Positions 1-6,852 of a DNA stretch of 10,554 nucleotides are shown piece by piece. Positions within the stretch are counted from its first letter, which is position 1, and each line of letters opens with the position of its first letter. The position numbers were made by a program, and so were the translations under genes. The notes beneath the pieces were generated by a model, which searched no databases, had not been told where the DNA came from, and saw only the letters and a program-made list of their open reading frames with translations. Source of the DNA: Gemmatimonadaceae bacterium. Lineage in GTDB: Bacteria; Gemmatimonadota; Gemmatimonadetes; Gemmatimonadales; Gemmatimonadaceae. The stretch covers positions 1-10,554 of the forward strand of contig JANYKY010000490.1 of NCBI GenBank assembly GCA_025357975.1. The letters run 5' to 3'.

Positions 1-1108
1 GAGCTTCAAGTACGACCGCCGTTGCGACCGCCTCTCGTCCGACGAGATCGACCGCCGAGTGGCATCAGGCGAGCCGTTCGTTGTCCGCTTCCGCATTCCC
101 GAGGGCACTACCTCGTGGAACGATCTCGTCCACGAAACAATCTCATTTCCGAACAAGGATCTCGAAGACTTCGTCATTCTCCGCTCGAACGCGACACCGA
201 TCTACAACCTTGCGGTGGTCTCGGACGACATTGCGATGAAGATCACGCTCGTGATGCGAGGGGACGATCACATCTCCAACACACCAAAGCAGATCCTGCT
301 CTATCAGGCACTTGGTGCCGGCCTGCCGGTGTTTGCACACCTCCCGATGATTCACGGCATGGACGGAAAGAAGCTGAGCAAGCGTCACGGTGCGACAGCG
401 GTCGGGGATTATCAGCATCAGGGCTTGCTTCCAGGCGCGATGCTCAATTTCCTCGCGTTACTCGGGTGGTCTCCGGGCGAAGATCGCGAAGTCATGACAA
501 TGGAAGAGATGATCGAGCTGTTCACGCCGGACGGGCTGCAAAGAAAAGCCGCGATATTCGACACGAAGAAACTGGAGTGGATGAATGGACAGCACCTCTC
601 GCGCATTCCGCTCGCTGAGCTCGAACCGACTGTCACTCCGCTAATGATTGCGGCAGGGCTCGTAGACCAGGAGACCATTGAGTCGCGCCGCGGGTGGTAC
701 ATGTCTCTGCTCGATTTGCTTCGCGTCCGGGCCCGGACAACCGACGACATCGTACGGCAGGCTGAGCCATACTTTCTCGAGTCAATCGACTATGACGCAG
801 AAGCGGCTGCAAAAAACTGGAAAGATCCGGTGGCCGCGGCAGACATCCTCGACGCGACCCGCTCCGCCCTCGAGGCGCAGCCCGAGTGGACAGGTGAAGC
901 TCTCGAAGCATCTCTTCGTACGCTCGCTGAAAGCCGCGGTGTGCCGGCCGGAAAAGTCTTTCAGCCGCTCCGCGTGGCGTTGACTGGAATGTCGGTGAGT
1001 CCCGGGATTTTCGAAGTGCTGATGATGCAGGGGCGAGACCTCGCGTTGAAACGGATGGGCGCGGCCTCTGTATGGCTCCGTACAGACGCACGTCACGACT
1101 CGGAGTGA
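1..1108 (+). CDS. gltX: Glutamate--tRNA ligase (GluRS), 5'-truncated by the window edge
   Basis: This cytoplasmic enzyme charges tRNA(Glu) with glutamate using ATP. The gene runs in from the left: the first complete codon is at position 2, and about 368 residues are visible, lacking the N-terminal Rossmann part with the HIGH motif. The fragment opens with the family stretch KYDRRCDRLS. It continues with RGDDHISNTPKQILLYQALG, conserved in bacterial GluRS, and the class I KMSKS-type signature KKLSKRHG (KLSKR at 371-385). LALLGWSPGEDRE and the WMNG block lead into the helical anticodon-binding domain, which ends with the typical FQPLRVALTG...FEVLMMQGRDLALKRM region. The stop is TGA at 1106-1108. 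A GTG at 59 opens a long in-frame stretch but is internal, because family sequence continues upstream of it. A non-discriminating (Glu/Gln) specificity cannot be judged from this fragment. No obvious intrinsic terminator follows before lexA. Confidence 0.96.
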   Translation, partial: SFKYDRRCDRLSSDEIDRRVASGEPFVVRFRIPEGTTSWNDLVHETISFPNKDLEDFVILRSNATPIYNLAVVSDDIAMKITLVMRGDDHISNTPKQILLYQALGAGLPVFAHLPMIHGMDGKKLSKRHGATAVGDYQHQGLLPGAMLNFLALLGWSPGEDREVMTMEEMIELFTPDGLQRKAAIFDTKKLEWMNGQHLSRIPLAELEPTVTPLMIAAGLVDQETIESRRGWYMSLLDLLRVRARTTDDIVRQAEPYFLESIDYDAEAAAKNWKDPVAAADILDATRSALEAQPEWTGEALEASLRTLAESRGVPAGKVFQPLRVALTGMSVSPGIFEVLMMQGRDLALKRMGAASVWLRTDARHDSE

Positions 1109-1124
1109 CGCATAAAATTATCGG

Positions 1125-1181
1125 TTGACGCTCAAGTTTCCTGCGCCCAGATTGTACGCGAACCCACCGGCCTGAAATACT
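1125..1181 (+). promoter_or_regulatory. Candidate lexA promoter region
   Basis: Two sigma70-like arrangements can be drawn in the gap between gltX and lexA. The first is TTGACG (1125-1130), a 17-base spacer and a weak CAGATT (1148-1153). The second is TTGTAC (1152-1157), an 18-base spacer and AATACT (1176-1181), preceded by an extended -10 TG at 1173-1174. The second would place both arms of the neighbouring inverted repeat across the spacer and the transcription start. Neither match is strong, so the exact start site is inferred. Confidence 0.4.
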
Positions 1182-1201
1182 AACTGGCCGTTTGGTTCGC
1201 G
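1157..1201. repeat. Imperfect inverted repeat upstream of lexA, candidate operator
   Basis: The left arm CGCGAACCCACCGGCC (1157-1172) and right arm GGCCGTTTGGTTCGCG (1186-1201) are reverse complements at 14 of 16 positions, separated by a 13-base AT-rich loop. Each outer end carries GCGAACC/GGTTCGC, which recalls the GAAC/GTTC half-sites of several known LexA operators. The half-site spacing here is much wider than the Bacillus-type GAAC-N4-GTTC box or the alphaproteobacterial GTTC-N7-GTTC box. The repeat lies 22 bases before the lexA start codon and overlaps a possible extended -10. It could be an autoregulatory operator, a leader hairpin, or a gltX 3' hairpin; there is no T-tract, so a classical terminator is unlikely. 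Confidence 0.55.
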
Positions 1202-1223
1202 CCTTCACTCATTTGGAGTTTCA

Positions 1224-1871
1224 ATGGCAGAGGCATTAACCCCGCTCGAGGGCTCAGTTTACAACTACCTGCTCGACTTTACGGCTGAGAATACGTATCA
1301 GCCGAGCATTCGAGATATTGGGAAAAAATTTCAGATCAAATCGACGAAGACTGTCTCGGATCTTCTTCAGTCGCTTGCCCGCAAGGGTTATATAGAACGC
1401 GATCCCGCCAGATCGCGCGGCGTGCGGCTGCTCGGATTCACCGGAGGCAGCAAGACCAAGCCTGTACCTTATTACGGACGAATCCACGCTGGCGAGCCCG
1501 CTTTGCTCCCGGAACATCTCTCCGGCTATATCACGATGGACCGCCGATTTGTCCCGGCCGAGGAAGTTTATTTTCTCAAGGTCAAAGGTGAGAGCATGAT
1601 CGGTCGCTCGATCACCGACGGCGACTTTGTCATGGTCAACCCGGCCGCAAAAGCCAAGGAAAACGACATCATCGCCGCGAGAATCGGCGAGGAAGCCACG
1701 GTAAAGACACTCACTCACAAGAACGGCACCGTCGTCCTCGAGCCAGCCAATCCGGCCGAGCGTGAGATTATTATCAAGCCGAGCGACGACTTCGGAATTC
1801 TTGGAGTTGTTTGCGGAGTCTTCCGTCCATTCGTGACGATGGAAGCTCAGACAGCGCAGATGACCAGCTAG
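1224..1871 (+). CDS. lexA: LexA repressor, self-cleaving SOS regulator
   Basis: LexA represses DNA-damage genes and is inactivated by RecA-stimulated autocleavage. The 215-residue length is normal for the family. The N-terminal winged helix-turn-helix (about 1-70) includes YQPSIRDIGKKFQIKSTKTVSDLLQSL and the wing ...RSRGVRLL. The C-terminal S24-type protease domain carries the Ala89-Gly90 cleavage bond (GRIHAGEP), the nucleophile Ser124 in KGESM and the general base Lys161 in ATVKTL. The Ser-Lys spacing of 37 equals that of E. coli LexA (119/156), so autocleavage should be intact. The start is ATG with GGAG at 1215-1218, five bases upstream. An inverted repeat and promoter-like sequence precede the gene, and a strong terminator follows it. 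The stop codon lies 3 bases from the stop of the convergent minus-strand gene. The loop after the catalytic serine reads MIGRSITDGD, so an arginine-containing segment sits where many LexAs have acidic or small residues. Confidence 0.97.
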   Translation: MAEALTPLEGSVYNYLLDFTAENTYQPSIRDIGKKFQIKSTKTVSDLLQSLARKGYIERDPARSRGVRLLGFTGGSKTKPVPYYGRIHAGEPALLPEHLSGYITMDRRFVPAEEVYFLKVKGESMIGRSITDGDFVMVNPAAKAKENDIIAARIGEEATVKTLTHKNGTVVLEPANPAEREIIIKPSDDFGILGVVCGVFRPFVTMEAQTAQMTS

Positions 1872-1874
1872 GCT

Positions 1875-2753
1875 CTAATGATTGGCTGGTGATTGCGCGG
1901 GCGGCCGATCAGCCGTCCGCGCTTTTTTGTCGGCATCCGCTTTCTCGCGTTCCTTGCGTTCCCGGATGCTTTTCACGGCCTTCTTGAAATCGGCGTCGTT
2001 CATTCCCTGCTGCGCCTGCCAGAAAATGTCAGCATGAAGCTGCATCGAGCGCCTGTTGGAATCATAAGACGGATTTCCACCCCGATTGATGGGAAGCATC
2101 GCCAGTACTGCTGTAGGAATCGAGAACTTGCCGAGGTGGATGTACTGCTGGTCGATGCCGTACTTCTTTCCGCCATGATCGAACGTCCAGTCACCGGGCT
2201 TTCGCTCGCCCGAAGCTGCCGCAATCGAATCATTGAATGGCTGAACGATCGAGACTATGGCGCTGTCCAGCCGCTCCTTTGCGCTCTTCGGCGCAGCGAC
2301 GATGTCACCCGGCGGCGACCAGAGGCGCGGATCGTTATACGTCGGGCGAATCCCGCGAGTTGGTCCGCCTGATCCGACAAGAGGACCGCTGCCTTCCGAA
2401 GGCGCCGGTACCGCATTCGGCGCTGCGGGTGGAATACTCGCAGGAACGACAGTCGGTGCAACCAGCTTCTGAACGATGACCCTGCTGGCCGGCTTGTTAT
2501 CCCCGCCACTTTTTCCGGCAATCGGCGGACCCGCCGCCTGCGGCAAGCGCAGGAATCCGATTCGCTCGGCCGGAACCTCCGCTGAATGCTGCTTTCCAAA
2601 AATCAGCGAGAATGCGGCAGGAGACACAAGGAATCGCACCAGCGCTACAATCAACACTGCGTGAATTAGGAACGACGCGACAAACGAGCGTGATGGCCCG
2701 CGCTTGCGTGGAGGCAGCTGGGATGGATCTCTCGACCCGCGAAGCGTGTTCAT
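1875..2753 (-). CDS. Unrecognised protein with TonB/TolA-like N-terminal membrane anchor
   Basis: This 292-residue protein is not assigned to a known family. Numbered from the ATG, a basic Pro-rich start (PPRKRGPSRS) precedes one hydrophobic segment at about 24-52 containing SFLIHAVLIVALV. Ser27 and His31 reproduce the S-x3-H pattern of the TonB and TolA anchors, which contact the ExbB/D or TolQ/R proton channel. A Pro/Ala/Gly-rich linker follows (about 72-156), then a soluble region with WTFDHGGKKYGIDQQYIHLGK and a highly charged tail (KSIRERKEREKADADKK). No TonB C-terminal domain is recognisable, so an inner-membrane, periplasm-spanning protein is inferred. It is the last gene of the minus-strand cluster; its ATG lies 20 bases after the aminotransferase stop. 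Alternative in-frame starts are GTG at 2756 and TTG at 2768, and none has a clear ribosome-binding site. Its 3' end overlaps the lexA terminator on the other strand. No exbB/exbD or tolQ/tolR is in the window. Confidence 0.8.
   Translation of the reverse strand: MNTLRGSRDPSQLPPRKRGPSRSFVASFLIHAVLIVALVRFLVSPAAFSLIFGKQHSAEVPAERIGFLRLPQAAGPPIAGKSGGDNKPASRVIVQKLVAPTVVPASIPPAAPNAVPAPSEGSGPLVGSGGPTRGIRPTYNDPRLWSPPGDIVAAPKSAKERLDSAIVSIVQPFNDSIAAASGERKPGDWTFDHGGKKYGIDQQYIHLGKFSIPTAVLAMLPINRGGNPSYDSNRRSMQLHADIFWQAQQGMNDADFKKAVKSIRERKEREKADADKKARTADRPPAQSPANH
1895..1928 (+). terminator. Rho-independent terminator of lexA
   Basis: GCGCGGGCGGC (1895-1905) pairs with GCCGTCCGCGC (1912-1922) over 11 positions, with a single G-U wobble in the RNA. 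The loop is six bases, and six T residues follow immediately at 1923-1928. It starts 24 bases after the lexA stop. On the minus strand the stem is preceded, not followed, by the homopolymer run (A residues) and has no T-run after it, so it should act only on lexA transcripts. The whole element lies within the last codons of the convergent gene ending at 1875. Confidence 0.9.
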
Positions 2754-2773
2754 CACAAGAGCTGACAAATGAC

Positions 2774-3955
2774 TCAGGCGCCCACGCTGAGCTTCGTCAA
2801 CACACGTCCCGCACGTGCGGCTGCCTCACGAATCCGATCCGGAGACGTGATGAATGACACCCTGAAAAATCCCTCTCCACCTTTACCGAACGACGAGCCT
2901 GGCAAAACAATCACGCCTTCTTCCTCCATCAGGAATTCCGCGAACTCGGCACTCGTTACATGCTCGGGAAGCGCGATCCACAGATACATCGTTGCCTTCG
3001 GTGACTCACACTCGAAGCCGTTCTCGCGAAATGCTGAAACTGCCGCATCACGCCGTTCCTCGAACACCGCAATGTTGCGCGGGACGAACTCGGCCCAATT
3101 GTCGAGCGCTGACGCGGATGCGGCTTGAACAGCCATGAATGCACCGGTGTCCACAAATAATTTTACTTTCGCGAGGGGCGCGACGAGCTCCTTCGCTCCA
3201 ACAGCCCAGCCGCATCTCCAGCCGGTCATGTTGTATGTCTTCGACATGGAATGAAACTCGATGGCTACATCCCGCGCCCCGTCGATCTCGAAAATGCTCG
3301 GCGGACGATATCCGTCGAATGCCATCTCGGAGTAGGCATTGTCATACACCAGCAGGATGTCGTGTTCCCTGCAGCGCTCCACGATCGACTCGAGATATTC
3401 CCTCGGCGCAACTGCCGCTGTGGGATTATTCGGATAGTTGAGATAAAGAATCTTCGTTCGGTTCAACACATCTGCAGGAACATCATCGAGATCGACGAGA
3501 AATCCGTTGTCCGCGCGCAACGGATACCTGTAGGGTTTACCCATCGCGAGTTGAGTTCCGCCGACATACGCGAGATACCCGGGTTCGGGAATGATCGTGA
3601 CGTCTCCTTCTTCTGCGTAAGCAAGCGCGACGTGCGAGATGCCTTCTTTTGAGCCGATCAGCGGCACGATCTCGGAGAAAGGGTCAAAGGTTAGACCAAA
3701 TCGCTTTGACATGAAGCGCGCGATTGCCTCGCGGTATTCGACGAGTCCAAGACCGAAGCCGTAACGGCTCATATCAGGGTTACGCGCGGCCGCGGCCAAA
3801 CGCTCGACCGCTGCAGGCGGCGGCGAGAGATCCGCGTCGCCGGCGCCGAGGTCGATCACGTCGACACCACGCGCGATGAGCGCACGCTTCTTCTCCGGGA
3901 ATTTTCCGAGCGCGTATTCGGGAAGATCGAGAAGACGCTTCGCAAAACGAGGCAT
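2774..3955 (-). CDS. PLP-dependent class I/II aminotransferase, LL-diaminopimelate aminotransferase-like
   Basis: This 393-residue fold-type I aminotransferase transfers an amino group to a 2-oxo acid in the cytoplasm. Visible features are RFAKRLLDLPEYAL at the start, VIDLGAGDADL at 33-43, and LIGSKEGISH at 99-108, where Ser102 and Lys103 lie near the phosphate. NYPNNPT is at 173-179, Asp205 in VYDNAY should bind the pyridine nitrogen, Lys239 in SMSKTYNMTGWR should be the Schiff-base lysine, and Arg365 in FFRVSF should bind substrate carboxylate. The N-terminal part and the GSKEGI segment resemble the DapL group (LL-diaminopimelate:2-oxoglutarate aminotransferase), but alanine- or aspartate-type specificity is possible. 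The usual GIGDPD is GAGDADL here. Its ATG overlaps the TGA of the upstream fumarylacetoacetate-hydrolase-family gene (TGATG), so the two are likely translationally coupled. Confidence 0.92.
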   Translation of the reverse strand: MPRFAKRLLDLPEYALGKFPEKKRALIARGVDVIDLGAGDADLSPPPAAVERLAAAARNPDMSRYGFGLGLVEYREAIARFMSKRFGLTFDPFSEIVPLIGSKEGISHVALAYAEEGDVTIIPEPGYLAYVGGTQLAMGKPYRYPLRADNGFLVDLDDVPADVLNRTKILYLNYPNNPTAAVAPREYLESIVERCREHDILLVYDNAYSEMAFDGYRPPSIFEIDGARDVAIEFHSMSKTYNMTGWRCGWAVGAKELVAPLAKVKLFVDTGAFMAVQAASASALDNWAEFVPRNIAVFEERRDAAVSAFRENGFECESPKATMYLWIALPEHVTSAEFAEFLMEEEGVIVLPGSSFGKGGEGFFRVSFITSPDRIREAAARAGRVLTKLSVGA

Positions 3956-4638
3956 CAGCGCGGCGCCACCACTGGATTACTGACGCGGCTCAAGCCTTCA
4001 ACCTCGACGTCAACGACATCTCCGGGTTTCAGCGGACCAACGCCTGCTGGCGTGCCAGTCGCGACAAGGTCTCCCGGCTCGAGAGTCATCACCTGCGACA
4101 CGTATGAGAGCAGCATTGGAATGGAGAACACCATCTCGCTTGCTTTCGCCCGCTGCTTTTCTTCGCCGTTCACTCGTGTGATTACAACGAGATTGGCGAG
4201 ATCATGGGCGCCCTCGGCGATCGGCCCAACGGGACAGAAGGTGTCGAAGCCCTTCGCGCGAGTCCATTGACTGTCTTTCTTCTGCAGATCACGCGCAGTG
4301 ACGTCGTTGATCGCAACGATTCCTCTGATGGCCGCCACCGCATCACTCTCGGACGCCTTGGTGAGACGCGAGCCGATGACAATCCCGATCTCGCCTTCAA
4401 ACTCAACGCGCACGGATTGATCGGTCAACACGATTGCCTCACCATCCTGAATCAGGCTTGTGCTAGGCTTGAGAAAAAACAGTGGCTCTGTCGGTACTTC
4501 GTTACCTAGTTCCCTCGCGTGCTCGCTGTAGTTCCGGCCAATGCACACAATCTTGCCAGGCCTGGGAAGCGCGGATCGCGAAGCAGCAGGAAGGCCGCCG
4601 GCGCCCGTCAACGGGTCATCGAATCTGAGGTCAGTCAT
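3955..4638 (-). CDS. Fumarylacetoacetate hydrolase (FAH) family protein
   Basis: This 227-residue cytoplasmic enzyme belongs to the FAH superfamily, which cleaves or isomerises 2-oxo acids such as acylpyruvates, or decarboxylates oxaloacetate, using a divalent metal. The FAH fold is evident from KIVCIGRNYSEHARELG (29-45) and FEGEIGIVIG (80-89), with likely metal ligands Glu81 and Glu83. GIVAINDVTARDLQ holds a third ligand, Asp112. The substrate-loop segment WTRAKGFDTFCPVGP (125-139) contains Lys129. The C-terminal signature is LEPGDLVATGTPAGVGPLKPGD. The length suits the short, single-domain YcgM-like members rather than eukaryotic FAH. The substrate cannot be read from sequence. The gene starts 24 bases after the dinG-family stop and overlaps the following aminotransferase gene by one base. 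No strong Shine-Dalgarno sequence precedes the ATG, so translation may depend partly on coupling. Confidence 0.93.
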   Translation of the reverse strand: MTDLRFDDPLTGAGGLPAASRSALPRPGKIVCIGRNYSEHARELGNEVPTEPLFFLKPSTSLIQDGEAIVLTDQSVRVEFEGEIGIVIGSRLTKASESDAVAAIRGIVAINDVTARDLQKKDSQWTRAKGFDTFCPVGPIAEGAHDLANLVVITRVNGEEKQRAKASEMVFSIPMLLSYVSQVMTLEPGDLVATGTPAGVGPLKPGDVVDVEVEGLSRVSNPVVAPR

Positions 4639-4662
4639 ATAATTGCCCGTGCGGTATCCACA

Positions 4663-6852
4663 TCACTCGGACACCGAATAGAACTCGTGTAGTTGCCGTG
4701 AAATTTCATCCCACCCGGAAAGTATGCGGCGAGCGGGTGGAAGCGCTCGCATCAGCGTTGCTCCATAGCTCTTCGACACGACGCGTGGATCGGCGATCAC
4801 GATCGCACCGCGGTCGGACTTCGACCTTATCAATCTTCCAAATCCCTGCTTCAAGCGAAGCGCGGCGTGTGGCACCATGTACTCGCCGAATGGGTCGCCC
4901 CCTCGCTCCGCGATCGCTTCGCAGTGCGCGGCAGTAAGCGGTTCCGTTGGCACGCGGAACGGAAGGCGTGCTATGAGCAGGCCGCGAAGAGCGTGACCGG
5001 CAACGTCCACGCCTTCCCAGTATGACGAAGTTCCCAACAGCACGGCGCGCCCGGATTCCCGAAAGCGGGCGAGCAGCGAATCCCGCGATTCTTCTCCGTG
5101 AACCAGAAGAGGGCGATCGTTCGCCATGCCGAGCGCACGCAAATCGGCGGCGGCCTGTCGCACATCTCGATGAGACGTGAACAGGACGAAAATTCCACCG
5201 TCCGACGCGTTGGTGAATTCGCCCACCATCCGAATAACCGACCGAAAATGTCCCGCCGCATCGACATTCGGTGCGGGAATGTCATTCGGGACTGCAAGAA
5301 CTGCCTGTCGCCTGAAGTCAAACGGAGAAGCGTACGATTCCGTCACCGGAGGGATCGGAAGCTGATCGACTCCGAGGCGGCTCGACAGAAACTCGAAGCG
5401 TGAATCGGTCGTCAACGTTGCGCTCGTGACAATCGTCGTTCGTACGCGGCTGAAAAGATCGTCTCGAAGAATCGGAGCAAGATCGAGCGGCACCCATGTC
5501 ACACCGATATTGTTTTCGCGCCCGCGCGACTCAACCCAGCGCACTCGCTTATGCGCGTCGGAGCCGGAATCCAGCGCGCCGTGCAAGGCCGCAGCAAGCG
5601 CTTCGAGACGGCGCCCAATGCCGCGTAGCTCACTAACCAGTGCGGCCGTCGGCTCGTCGGGAGTCATCTCCATTTCGAGTCGATCGCGAATCATGCCGAT
5701 CGTATCGGCCAGGACCGCCGTTTGTGTGAGCAAGTCGTTGAGAGCTGCACCGAGACCAGCCTTCCAGATGTGATGACTTGCAAAGTCTTCAGTGAGGCGC
5801 AGTGTCGGTTGCGAGCTCTCCCGCAGAAATGTCTCGAGAAGGTCGAATACGATCGCGCCCTTCTCACGTGCAGCGTCGACAGCAGGCAGAATCTTTCTGT
5901 CGAGCAGTTCGAGGCTCGCCTTGCTGAACATATCGTTGGGGCGAGCTCGCAACCGTTCAGAGAGCGCAGTGAGAATTCCTCCACCACTGCCGCGGCGCGA
6001 TGGATTGCGCGCAAGGCGTGACATCAGCCGCAGAAGTCCTCGCCGCGAGGCCGTCGCGCCGAGGTGAGCCGCCGCCGCGTCTTCGAGATGATGTCCCTCG
6101 TCGATCACGAGTCGCGAATACGCGGGAATCACAGCAGTTTCGTCCCAATTTTGCTGCATTCGTCGCACGGCTATGTCGGACATCAGCAAGTGGTGATTCG
6201 CGACGACGACCTGAGCGTTGGCGGCTTCCTTTCTCGCACGGAAGAAAAAACATCGCTCGAAATGCGGGCACTTGGTGCGAGTGCATAGATCGGGTTCGGC
6301 CGCAACCTCATCCCACACATCGGAATTGGGCGGGTTCGGCAGGTCACTCATCGATCCGTCAGTGGTGCGTTTTGCCCACTCCGAAATCAAGTCTATGCCC
6401 GACGCATTGTCGGCGAACAGCAGAGGGCCGATCAGTTTCGTCTGCTCGAGACGAAGCAGGCACAGATAGTTCCTCCAACCCTTGAGCAGCGCAAATCGAA
6501 CCGGCTGGTCCGAGAGCGCTCGCGCCAGGAAAGGCAGATCTTTCCGAACGAGTTGCTCCTGGAGATTGATTGTATTGGTGGAAATCACCGTGCGCTCACC
6601 GGTGAGATGTGCCCATCTCAATGCAGGAAGCAGATAACCGAGCGATTTGCCCACGCCGGTTCCCGCTTCTATCAGGCCTACTCCGCCATCGTTGTACAGC
6701 TCTGCAATCGCGCTCGCCATTTCTCTTTGCGCCGGCCGATCTTCGTATTGCTGCATCTCGAGGGCGATTGGCCCATCGGGTCCGAGATCATCACTGATCG
6801 CAGCCCGATCGAGCTGCGCAATTTCGACCGCTGGCCCGGGAAACGCGATCAC
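4663..6852 (-). CDS. dinG: DinG-family ATP-dependent DNA helicase with iron-sulfur cluster
   Basis: This superfamily 2 (Rad3/XPD-like) 5'-3' helicase of 729 residues probably acts on repair intermediates, R-loops or forked DNA. In order it shows the Q-motif-like YEDRPAQREMA (36-46), Walker A EAGTGVGKS (62-70), and four cysteines at 131, 190, 195 and 201 (C...CTRTKCPHFERC) fitting the family's 4Fe-4S domain. NHHLL is at 219-223, the Walker B box DEGH at 251-254, VTSATLTT at 475-482, GTSSYWEGVD at 607-616, ARLPFRVPTEP at 628-638, and motif VI QGFGRLIRS at 669-677. There is no N-terminal exonuclease domain, unlike DinG of many Firmicutes. The start is GTG, overlapping the rsmI stop (GTGA), which suggests coupling. 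An ATG at 6756 (residue 33) is possible but has no better ribosome-binding site. dinG is SOS-regulated in E. coli; I see no obvious LexA-type site close to this operon's start. Confidence 0.95.
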   Translation of the reverse strand: MIAFPGPAVEIAQLDRAAISDDLGPDGPIALEMQQYEDRPAQREMASAIAELYNDGGVGLIEAGTGVGKSLGYLLPALRWAHLTGERTVISTNTINLQEQLVRKDLPFLARALSDQPVRFALLKGWRNYLCLLRLEQTKLIGPLLFADNASGIDLISEWAKRTTDGSMSDLPNPPNSDVWDEVAAEPDLCTRTKCPHFERCFFFRARKEAANAQVVVANHHLLMSDIAVRRMQQNWDETAVIPAYSRLVIDEGHHLEDAAAAHLGATASRRGLLRLMSRLARNPSRRGSGGGILTALSERLRARPNDMFSKASLELLDRKILPAVDAAREKGAIVFDLLETFLRESSQPTLRLTEDFASHHIWKAGLGAALNDLLTQTAVLADTIGMIRDRLEMEMTPDEPTAALVSELRGIGRRLEALAAALHGALDSGSDAHKRVRWVESRGRENNIGVTWVPLDLAPILRDDLFSRVRTTIVTSATLTTDSRFEFLSSRLGVDQLPIPPVTESYASPFDFRRQAVLAVPNDIPAPNVDAAGHFRSVIRMVGEFTNASDGGIFVLFTSHRDVRQAAADLRALGMANDRPLLVHGEESRDSLLARFRESGRAVLLGTSSYWEGVDVAGHALRGLLIARLPFRVPTEPLTAAHCEAIAERGGDPFGEYMVPHAALRLKQGFGRLIRSKSDRGAIVIADPRVVSKSYGATLMRALPPARRILSGWDEISRQLHEFYSVSE

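Noticed and set aside
1157..1201. Reading the inverted repeat as a gltX intrinsic terminator
   Set aside because: No T-run follows the right arm, and the loop is long and promoter-like, so an operator or leader structure fits better.
633..1208. Minus-strand 191-codon open frame over gltX
   Set aside because: It is antisense to the conserved GluRS C-terminal region with no motif of its own; it also covers part of the lexA upstream repeat, unlike a genuine gene.
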